64,000 nucleotides of DNA from Comamonas terrigena NBRC 13299 (GTDB lineage Bacteria; Pseudomonadota; Gammaproteobacteria; Burkholderiales; Burkholderiaceae_C): assembly GCF_006740045.1 (NCBI RefSeq), contig NZ_AP019749.1, positions 4,545,001-4,609,000 of the forward strand, written 5' to 3'. Under the pieces are notes generated by a model. That model saw only the letters and a program-made list of their open reading frames with translations. It did not search any database and had not been told where the DNA came from. Made by a program: the position numbers and the translations under genes. Below, in pieces: positions 17,202 through 24,917 of this stretch. Positions within the stretch are counted from its first letter, which is position 1, and each line of letters starts with the position of its first letter.

Positions 17202-17846
17202 TCAGGCCGCCGGCAACTGGCCGTGGGCACGCAGCAGATTGGCCAGCTCCACCGCCGACTTGACCTGCATCTTGTCAAACACACGGGCGCGGTGCACCTC
17301 CACCGTGCGCACGCTGATGTCCAGCTGATCCGCAATCAGCTTGTTGGGCACACCTTCCACCACCAGGCCCATCACGGCGCGCTCGCGCTCGGTCAGCTCG
17401 GACAGGCGGGTGCGCACCGTCTCCTGCTGGGCCGCCGCCTCCAGCCACTGGGCCGACACGGCCAGCGCCTGCTCGATGCGGTCCACCAGTCCGTTGTCGG
17501 AAAACGGTTTTTCGCAGAAATCAAAGGCACCGCGCTTGACGGTGTCCACCGCCGTGGGCACATCGGCGTGGCCGGTCAGGAAGATCACCGGCATGCGGCC
17601 GATCTGGTCCTGGGCCTTGAGGTCGTCAAACAGCGTCAGACCGCTTTTGCCGCCCATGCGGACGTCCAGCAGCAGGCAGCAAGGGGTGCGCGAAGGGCTG
17701 TGCGAGGCCAGCATGGCTTCAAAGGCCTCGGCACTGTCATAGGATTCGCTCAGCAGCCGCCGCGAGCGCAGCAGCCAGGCAAGAGCCTCGCGCACATCGG
17801 CGTCATCGTCGACGATGTAGACGGTAGCGTTGGGGACTGGTTCCAT
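17202..17846 (-). CDS. FixJ-type response regulator with LuxR helix-turn-helix
   Basis: This 214-residue regulator has a receiver domain at about 8-125 and a LuxR-type DNA-binding domain at about 148-212 (LTERERAVMGLVVEG, then SVRTVEVHRARVF). The receiver has acidic residues D13-D15, the phosphorylation site D61, T91 and K113. The residues after D61 read VRMGGKSG where most FixJ proteins have VRMPGMSG, so the usual proline is lost. The start at ATG 17844-17846 fits the family. It lies 25 bases after the sensor kinase gene, which should be its partner. The target genes are unknown. Confidence 0.92.
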   Translation of the reverse strand: MEPVPNATVYIVDDDADVREALAWLLRSRRLLSESYDSAEAFEAMLASHSPSRTPCCLLLDVRMGGKSGLTLFDDLKAQDQIGRMPVIFLTGHADVPTAVDTVKRGAFDFCEKPFSDNGLVDRIEQALAVSAQWLEAAAQQETVRTRLSELTERERAVMGLVVEGVPNKLIADQLDISVRTVEVHRARVFDKMQVKSAVELANLLRAHGQLPAA

Positions 17847-17871
17847 GGTATCTGTCAGGGGGAGAGTGGCT

Positions 17872-19920
17872 TCACTGCGGTACCGCAACGGGCAGCGTGA
17901 AAGTGAATACCGTACCACGTGGCTGGTGCTGACGGTGCTGCAATTGTCCGCCATGCTGCTCCACCACCGTGCGGCACAGGCTCAAACCCAGGCCCATGCC
18001 CTCCGGGCGGGTGGTGAAAAAGGCCCCGAACAGCTGTTCAGCCACCTCGTCCGGAATCCCCGTGCCCCAATCGCTGACAGAGAACACCAGCCGGTCGGCA
18101 GGCTGTCCGGCTTCCGGTGCCTGGACCCGCACTTCCAGCCGACGCTCCACGATCTGCGCCGCCTCCATGGCCTGCATGCCGTTGCGCGTCAGGTTCAGCA
18201 GCACCTGCTCCACCATGGTCACATCGCACCACACCGGCGGCAGGCCGGGGGCCACATAGGTCTCCACGTCCACGCCCAGCTTGCGCGCCTGCATGCGCAC
18301 CAGCGGCAGCACGGCATCCAGCAGCTCCTGCGGAAACACGGCTTCGCGCGACTGGTCGCGGCGGCGCACGAAGTCGCGCACGCTCTTGATCACGCGCCCG
18401 GCACGGTCGGCCTGGAAGCCGATCTTGCGCATCACGGCCACCAGCTCCTGCAGCTGCTCCCGCGCCTGCTCGCCGGTCAGCTGCGCCACCGGCGTGTTGC
18501 CCGAACCCTCCAGCAGGTGCAGCGAGCCCGAGGCGTAGCTGGCAATGGCCATCAGCGGCTGGGTCAGCTCGTGGCTCAGCAGCGAGGCCATCTCGCCCAC
18601 CGTGGCCAGGCGGGCCGTGGCCTGCAGACGCTCCTGCGAGGCGCGGGAGATTTCCTCGATGCGGCGCTGCTCGCTGATGTCGATGAACGCGCTCATCCAG
18701 CCCGTGTGCTGGCCCTGGGCATTGATCAGCGGCGCTTCGAAGATCAGCACCGGGAAACGCGTGCCGTCTTTGCGCATGAACACCGACTCATGGCCCTCGC
18801 GCGCCGTGGGAATGGCGCCGGACAGCCGGCGCCCCTGGCGCTGGCGGTATTCCTGCGCCAGCTCCGGCGGCCAGTAGGGTGCGATGTCCAGCCCCAGCAG
18901 TTCCTCGGAGCTGAAGCCCACCATGGCGCAGAACGCCGGGTTCACATAGCTGATGCGGCCCTGCAGGTCCCGCGCGCGCAGGCCGGTGATCAGCGAATCC
19001 TCCATGGCCTTGCGAAAGGCCAGCGCATCGCCCAGGTCGCGTTCGGCACGCAGGCGGCGCCGGTTGTCGCGCACCAGCACCACCAGCACGCTCACCAGCG
19101 CAATCGACATGGCCGTCACCAGCGCGGTCAGCACGTTCGGGAACACGTTGGGAGCCCGGTGCCAGCTGTCCATGCGCAACACCAGCGTGTGGCCCGGCAG
19201 GTCCAGCAGCTGCTGGGCCGAGAACACGCGCGTGCCACGCCAGGCCGCCCCCACCAGGGCCAGGCGCGTGCCATCGGGCTCAGTGAACGAGACCTCCTGG
19301 TTGCGCGTCAGGTTCTTGCTGACCTGGCTGCTCAGGATGTTGGGCAGCGAATAGGTGGCCACCACATAGCCCACGAAATGGCCCTGGTGCTGCAGTGGCT
19401 GGCAGGCCTCCATCAGCTCCATGCCCAGGCCCTCGCCCAGCAGCTGGAAGTAGCTGGGCGAATAGGTCGCCGCATTGGTGCGCCGGGCGTTGGAACAGGC
19501 CGCCACAGCATGGGTTTCGCTTTCCTCGCGGAAGTTGTCGCTCCAGTATTCGCCGCGGTACGGGGTCTCGGCGTGGGCCACCAGCCGCATGGCGGCGTTG
19601 CGCCATTCCACGCGCACGATCTCGCGGCGCACCTGCAGCAGCTCGGCGGCACGCACGCGCCAGTCTTCCAGCGCCACATCCCCGGCATTCAGGGCCTGCA
19701 GATCCTGCATGTTGCGGGCCAGCGCGGAGCGGATTTCGGACACCGCGCCCACGGTGTCGCGTTCCAGCTTGTCCTGGACCTGGCTGGCCTCGTAGCGGCC
19801 GGCCAGCCACACCATGGTGACCAGCATGCTGACCACCAGCACCACCAGCAGGGTCCACAACGACCAGCGCCGCCAGGCACTGTGCCAACGGCGCCAAGGC
19901 CAAGTTTGCAGGGAATTCAC
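17872..19920 (-). CDS. membrane PAS-domain sensor histidine kinase
   Basis: This kinase has 682 residues if it starts at the GTG at 19918-19920. Two membrane helices (about 20-40 and 262-284) flank a periplasmic sensor of about 220 residues. A PAS domain follows at about 303-417 (YVNPAFCAMVGFSSEELLG). The dimerisation/phosphotransfer helix carries H450 in LSHELTQPL, and the ATPase domain carries GTGIPDEV and GMGLGLSL. The start GTG overlaps the stop of the amidase gene, so translation may be coupled. It and the downstream FixJ-type regulator form a two-component system. The signal cannot be inferred; the overall plan resembles DctB/FixL-type kinases. Confidence 0.9.
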   Translation of the reverse strand: MNSLQTWPWRRWHSAWRRWSLWTLLVVLVVSMLVTMVWLAGRYEASQVQDKLERDTVGAVSEIRSALARNMQDLQALNAGDVALEDWRVRAAELLQVRREIVRVEWRNAAMRLVAHAETPYRGEYWSDNFREESETHAVAACSNARRTNAATYSPSYFQLLGEGLGMELMEACQPLQHQGHFVGYVVATYSLPNILSSQVSKNLTRNQEVSFTEPDGTRLALVGAAWRGTRVFSAQQLLDLPGHTLVLRMDSWHRAPNVFPNVLTALVTAMSIALVSVLVVLVRDNRRRLRAERDLGDALAFRKAMEDSLITGLRARDLQGRISYVNPAFCAMVGFSSEELLGLDIAPYWPPELAQEYRQRQGRRLSGAIPTAREGHESVFMRKDGTRFPVLIFEAPLINAQGQHTGWMSAFIDISEQRRIEEISRASQERLQATARLATVGEMASLLSHELTQPLMAIASYASGSLHLLEGSGNTPVAQLTGEQAREQLQELVAVMRKIGFQADRAGRVIKSVRDFVRRRDQSREAVFPQELLDAVLPLVRMQARKLGVDVETYVAPGLPPVWCDVTMVEQVLLNLTRNGMQAMEAAQIVERRLEVRVQAPEAGQPADRLVFSVSDWGTGIPDEVAEQLFGAFFTTRPEGMGLGLSLCRTVVEQHGGQLQHRQHQPRGTVFTFTLPVAVPQ

Positions 19921-20735
19921 AGGACGCGATGCTCCAAAGCAGGCAGTTGCTGCCGCACCTGCCGTAGATAGGTGCGGTCCATCTGGCCCAGCACCACGCC
20001 AGCACCTTCGGCGGCCTGGAGGGCCTGCACCTGCCCCCAGGGGTCGACCAGCATGCTGTGCCCCCAGGTGTGGCGCCCATTGTCGTGGATACCGCCCTGG
20101 GCCGGCGCCAGCACATAGCACTGGTTTTCCACCGCCCGGGCGCGCAGCAGCAGCTCCCAGTGCGCCCGGCCCGTGGTGTGCGTGAAGGCACTGGGTACCA
20201 GCACCAGGTCCGCGCCCGCGGCGGCATGCGCGCGGTACAGCTCGGGAAAGCGCAGGTCGTAGCACACGCTCAGGCCCAGGGTCCAGGTCTGGCCGCTGCG
20301 GTCGGTCAGGGTTGCCGTCACCGGCCGGTCACCGGGTTCCACCACCCGGGATTCGTCGTACTGCTCCTGTCCCGTGGCAAAGCGGAACAGGTGCACCTTG
20401 TCGTAGCGCGCCACGCATTGCCCTTGCGGGCTGAAGAGCAGACTGGTGTTGCGCACATGGTCCGGGGCCAGGGCCACCAGCGGCAGCGTGCCTGCGGCCA
20501 GCCACACCCCGGCTTCCCGCGCCCAGTCCGCCAGAGCGGACTGGATGGGACCATCGCCCCACCGCTCGGCATAGGCCAGCTTGTCGGTATCGCTGCGGCC
20601 CATGGCACAGAAGTATTCGGGCAGGGCCACCAGCTCCGCCCCCCGCTCGGCGGCCTGCAGCAGCAGCGTTCGGGCGGTGCACAGATTCTCTTCCACCACC
20701 GGGGTGGACACCATTTGCAGGGCGGCGATCTTCAT
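19917..20735 (-). CDS. carbon-nitrogen hydrolase (nitrilase superfamily, deaminated-glutathione-amidase-like)
   Basis: This 272-residue soluble amidase has the nitrilase catalytic triad in order: Glu in LPEYFC near residue 41, Lys in YDKVHLF near residue 112, and Cys in SVCYDLRFPELYR near residue 157. The motifs fit the Nit1/Nit2-like branch that hydrolyses deaminated glutathione or omega-amides. Both ends overlap neighbours: its ATG with the yhdP stop, its stop with the kinase GTG. Nitrilase genes next to yhdP are a known arrangement in proteobacteria, so the unusual part is the kinase-regulator pair that follows. Confidence 0.9.
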   Translation of the reverse strand: MKIAALQMVSTPVVEENLCTARTLLLQAAERGAELVALPEYFCAMGRSDTDKLAYAERWGDGPIQSALADWAREAGVWLAAGTLPLVALAPDHVRNTSLLFSPQGQCVARYDKVHLFRFATGQEQYDESRVVEPGDRPVTATLTDRSGQTWTLGLSVCYDLRFPELYRAHAAAGADLVLVPSAFTHTTGRAHWELLLRARAVENQCYVLAPAQGGIHDNGRHTWGHSMLVDPWGQVQALQAAEGAGVVLGQMDRTYLRQVRQQLPALEHRVL

Positions 20736-23700
20736 GGCTGGGGCTCCTTGGTCGATGGCGCGCCGGCCGCTGCCGGGGGCACCGTGCCTCCGGCAGTGGG
20801 CGGTGCGGTGCGCCGGGGCACGGCGCGCACCTCGGGCTCGGACCAGCTGCCGGTGATGTCGAACTCCCGTGTCGCCACCGCCACCAGCGGACCACGCAGC
20901 ACGGCCTGGGCCAGGAAACTGCCCAGACCGATCACCGGGTTGATGGCCGTGGCCACCAGCGAAGCCGTCATGGCATTGATTTCCGGCACCACCACCACGC
21001 GCAGCTGCTGGGTCTCGTCGGCCAGATTGGCCTGGCCTTCCATCAGCACGGCGGCGTTCACGCCCTTCATCTGCAGGTTGTTGGTGCGGGCCACGCCCTG
21101 GGCCACGGTCACATCGCCGCGGACAAAGTCAAAGGCAAAACCGCTGCTGAACACATCGCGGAAGTCCAGCCCGATGCGCCGCGGCAGGGATTGCAGGCTG
21201 AGCACGCTCAGCAGCTTGGCCAGCCCGGGTTCTGCCTTCAGGAACTGGCCCTGGCCCACATCCAGGTGCAGCTTGCCGGCCATGCTGTGCCAGTCCGGCG
21301 CAATCGGTGCGCCGCGCCAGCCCAGCTCGCCTTCCAGACTGCCCTTGCCGCCGCGCACCACGCCGGGCATGGCAAAACGTTCCAGCAGCGCGCCGGAATC
21401 CTTGAGGGCCAGCGTAAAGCGCAGCTGGGTGCGGCGGCGCAGGGCATCCGGGCCACCCCAGGTGCCCTGTGCGGTGAGCGTGGCCTCGGGCAGGCTCACA
21501 TCGAAGCGGTCCAGCACCCACTGCGGCTGGCCATCGCGGCGCTGGTTCTGGGCCTGCACCGCCAGGCTGCCCAGTGCCCGGCCGGCCAGGGCGAATTCCT
21601 TGACCGAAATGTCCAGCGCCGGCATCTGCTGGGGCTGGGACTGCAGCAGGCTGTCGGCCTGGTCGGCCGCCCCTTCGGGCAGCAGCAGGTGGGACAGACG
21701 GGCAAACACCAGGCCCTGGGGGTGGGTCTTACCCGGCGGATGGTATTCCACATAGCCGCCCAGCTGCCGCGCCTGGATGTTGCCGCGCCAGACGGCATCG
21801 GACTGGGTCAGCCCGGCCACCACGTCGTACAGCACGCGGCCATGCAGGTGCAACTGGTCCACGCGCAGCCCCAGGCGTTGGGGCAGATAGGGCAGCACGT
21901 CCGCCGGCACCGGCGCCGCGGCGGGGGCCACGCGCCCGGCTTCCGCCGCCGGGGTGGCCAGCGCCCGCCAGGCGTCGATGTCCAGGGTGTCCAGCTGGGC
22001 CTGTGCCTGCACGCCAGGGCCCCCGTTCCAGCCTGCGGGCCAGGCCCCGGCGGGTCCGATGTCGCGGCCCAGCTGGATCCAGCCCCCGGTCACCCTGGCC
22101 TGCGGGCCCGTCTGGTCGTAGACATAGGTCAGCGACGCGCGGTCCTGCACATGGATCTGCAACATGTCCTGCAACGGGGACTTGCTGTCGCCTGCCGCAG
22201 CCGGTGTCAGCCGCTGGGCCACCTGCAGCGGGGCCGCCACCTCGGCCGCCTTGCCCAGCGGGGCCGGCAGATTCAGCGCCATGCCCTGCAGGCTGCTGCG
22301 CACCACGATCTGCGGCAGCTCCCGCTGCAAGCCCACCTGCACCTCGTACTCGGTGGCACCCGTGGCATGCCGGGCCAGGTCCGCCACCGGCGCCAGAAAG
22401 GCGTCGCTGCGCAGCCCCTCGGCCGTGGCGCGGCCTCGGGCGCGGATGTCCAGCGCCGGCGCGCCCTTGCCCACCTGCAGCCCGCCGGCCAGCGACACAT
22501 TGCCGCCCAGCGACTGGGCCTGTACGCTCTGCAGGGTGAAGCCCTTCTCGCTGAAATGCACCATGCCCCGGGCCTCCTGCAGCTCGGGCACATCGGGACG
22601 CAGGCGCAGCCGGTTGCCCTGCAGGCCCACCGTGCCGGTCACCCGAGCATGCTCCAACTGCTCGATCGGCAGATGCAGCGCCAGCTTCAGCGTGGCGGGA
22701 CCGGCCGCCGCAGCACGGTCCAGCGCATGCTCGGTGATCCCGGCCAACGGGGAGCGTGCCACCACATCCAGCCAGGCCGGCAGCGCCGCCTTGCCATGGC
22801 CAGAGACGTCCAGCACCGGGGTGGACAGGTCCGGAATCGCGGCCTGGATGGCTTCAAGCGGCACCTTGCTGTGCTCGCCAAACCAGCCTTGGGCGTTGCG
22901 CACCTGCATGCCCGCCCGGTCGAACACCAGCTCCCCGGCCAGCTGGGTGATCAGCGGCCAGGGGGCTTCGCCCTCCGCACGCAGGCGCGGCGGCACATAG
23001 TCATAGACCACGTCCCGCACCGGTGCGACGATGTGGAACACACCTTTGCTTCCATGGGTGTCGAAGGGGAACTGTTCCAGCGGCCCCGCCACCTTGAAGC
23101 GCACATTGCTGGCGCTGCCGCTGCGCACGCTGTCGCGCACATAGTGGCGCGCGTCTTGCGGCACCTCCAGCGGCAGATAACGGTGCACGCGTGCGCCATT
23201 GGCGCGGCTGAGCACGCCTTCCAGCTCCAGATCGCCCGGCAGGCGCCGGGCCGCATCGGCCCCCATCTGCCAGCGCAGCTGCAGCTGGCCTTGCGCATCG
23301 GCATTGGCAAACTGGGCCTGCGGCACCTGGACCGACCAGCGCCCGTGGGCATCCTGGCTCCAGCGCAGGCTGGCCTGCAGCCGGTCCACCGGGATGCGGG
23401 GCTCTTCAAAAATACCGGGAAATTCCAGCGCCCCCTGGCGCATCTCCACATCGGCCGAGCCCCCTTGCTGGTCGAAGGTGAAGCGCAGGTTGGCGTTGTG
23501 CAGACCCGGCGTGTGGCTGTCAGCCTGCAGGTCGCGCAAGCTCACCCCCTGCAGCTGGCCTTGGGCCCGGTAGCGCAGCGGGTGGCCGGCCATGGCCGGC
23601 TGCCAGCGCAGCTGCAATTTTTCCGCCCGGCCTTGCAGCTCCCAGCGCGCCAGCTGCGCCTGGGCATCCTCCGGCAGGGGCAGCCGCTGGGCCACGGCCC

Positions 23701-24811
23701 GGGCCAGCGCCAGATCCAGGTAGCTGGCTTCCAGCGCATGGGGTGTATCGCTACCGGCCTGGGGCCAGCGCAGCGTCACATCGCTGGCCGGCCAGTGGGC
23801 GCCGTCGGCCAGGGTGAAGGTCCAGCCCGTTCCCCGGGCTTGCCAGCCCCCGTCCAGGGCCTGCAGGTCCAGCCGACCGGCCACCTGCTGCAGGTCCAGC
23901 GCGGGCTGTCCGTTGCGCCAGTCCACCCGCGCCTGGGGCAGGCGCAGGTCGGCCGTGACACCGGCCAGCGCGCCTTTGCGCACATCGGCCCAGGCACGAA
24001 AGTCGCCCCGTGCCTGCACCTGGTCCACTCCCCATTCGGCCGGCCAGGGCAGGTGCGGCACCTGCTGCAAGGCTCCCTGGGCAAACCACTGTCCCTGCCA
24101 GCGTTCCCAGGGGCGGCCGCTGACGGCCAGCACCGGTTCCTTGAAGTTGCCCATCACCTGCAGTGCACCGCCCCCCTGCGCCAGGGGAAGCCGGGCGTCC
24201 ATGCGCAGCGCATGCTGCCAGTGCCCGTTGCGCAGCACCAGGTTCACGCCTTCGAGCTGCTGTTCGGGGGTGTTCCGCAGGGCATCGTTCCAGCGCAGCA
24301 CGCCGTTGCGGATGGCGATTTCGGGCTGGTCCAGCACCCATTCCAGGGGGCTGCTGTCCGGCGTGGCGTCGTCCTGCTGCAGCAGGCCCGCCACTTCCCA
24401 GCGCCCGTCGGCCCGACGCCGCACATCCAGCTGCGGAGACTCCACGACGATCTGCTCCACCCCCCTGCGCCAGAGGGAGCGGGCCGAGACGGCCACCACC
24501 ACCTGCGGCAGCTGCAGCGCAGGCCGGCCCTGGGCGTCCTGCAGCTCCACATCCTTCAGCTCCAGGCTGGGCACCAGACCGTCGGAATAGGCGGTCACGG
24601 CACCGATGCGCACCGGTACCCCCAAGGCCTGAGCGGCCAGCTGTTCCAGCTTGCCGCGGTAGTCCCCGATTCGCGGCACAATGAATCCATGGAGCACCCC
24701 GGCCGTGGCCGCGAGCAGCAACCAGAAGGCCAGCAGCCCTGCCAGCGCCCACCGCGCCACCACTGCTGCCCTGTGGAGCAGGCGGGAGGGGTGCGGTTTC
24801 GGATCGATCAT
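20732..24811 (-). CDS. yhdP: YhdP family AsmA-like envelope protein
   Basis: YhdP is a very large AsmA-family protein that spans the periplasm and supports phospholipid transport to the outer membrane. This copy has 1,359 residues from the ATG at 24809-24811. An N-terminal membrane helix (about 20-45) is followed by a long beta-rich body with AsmA-like segments. The C-terminal part holds the family-typical KPGLAKLLSVLSLQ-like element (visible as EPGLAKLLSVLSLQSLPRR). Near the end is the AVLMEGQANLADETQQLRVVV region. A TTG two codons upstream is an alternative start. It heads a leftward run with a nitrilase-type amidase and a two-component pair, and is divergent from glnE. Confidence 0.92.
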   Translation of the reverse strand: MIDPKPHPSRLLHRAAVVARWALAGLLAFWLLLAATAGVLHGFIVPRIGDYRGKLEQLAAQALGVPVRIGAVTAYSDGLVPSLELKDVELQDAQGRPALQLPQVVVAVSARSLWRRGVEQIVVESPQLDVRRRADGRWEVAGLLQQDDATPDSSPLEWVLDQPEIAIRNGVLRWNDALRNTPEQQLEGVNLVLRNGHWQHALRMDARLPLAQGGGALQVMGNFKEPVLAVSGRPWERWQGQWFAQGALQQVPHLPWPAEWGVDQVQARGDFRAWADVRKGALAGVTADLRLPQARVDWRNGQPALDLQQVAGRLDLQALDGGWQARGTGWTFTLADGAHWPASDVTLRWPQAGSDTPHALEASYLDLALARAVAQRLPLPEDAQAQLARWELQGRAEKLQLRWQPAMAGHPLRYRAQGQLQGVSLRDLQADSHTPGLHNANLRFTFDQQGGSADVEMRQGALEFPGIFEEPRIPVDRLQASLRWSQDAHGRWSVQVPQAQFANADAQGQLQLRWQMGADAARRLPGDLELEGVLSRANGARVHRYLPLEVPQDARHYVRDSVRSGSASNVRFKVAGPLEQFPFDTHGSKGVFHIVAPVRDVVYDYVPPRLRAEGEAPWPLITQLAGELVFDRAGMQVRNAQGWFGEHSKVPLEAIQAAIPDLSTPVLDVSGHGKAALPAWLDVVARSPLAGITEHALDRAAAAGPATLKLALHLPIEQLEHARVTGTVGLQGNRLRLRPDVPELQEARGMVHFSEKGFTLQSVQAQSLGGNVSLAGGLQVGKGAPALDIRARGRATAEGLRSDAFLAPVADLARHATGATEYEVQVGLQRELPQIVVRSSLQGMALNLPAPLGKAAEVAAPLQVAQRLTPAAAGDSKSPLQDMLQIHVQDRASLTYVYDQTGPQARVTGGWIQLGRDIGPAGAWPAGWNGGPGVQAQAQLDTLDIDAWRALATPAAEAGRVAPAAAPVPADVLPYLPQRLGLRVDQLHLHGRVLYDVVAGLTQSDAVWRGNIQARQLGGYVEYHPPGKTHPQGLVFARLSHLLLPEGAADQADSLLQSQPQQMPALDISVKEFALAGRALGSLAVQAQNQRRDGQPQWVLDRFDVSLPEATLTAQGTWGGPDALRRRTQLRFTLALKDSGALLERFAMPGVVRGGKGSLEGELGWRGAPIAPDWHSMAGKLHLDVGQGQFLKAEPGLAKLLSVLSLQSLPRRIGLDFRDVFSSGFAFDFVRGDVTVAQGVARTNNLQMKGVNAAVLMEGQANLADETQQLRVVVVPEINAMTASLVATAINPVIGLGSFLAQAVLRGPLVAVATREFDITGSWSEPEVRAVPRRTAPPTAGGTVPPAAAGAPSTKEPQP

Positions 24812-24917
24812 TGGCAAGGTGAAGAGTGGCCAAATTATGACCCGCGGCTCCCGGCACAGGGAGCATGTAGGGGCATGGTGCTGGCAGACGCTTCCCAGGC
24901 CCTATCCCTTGGTGAAC

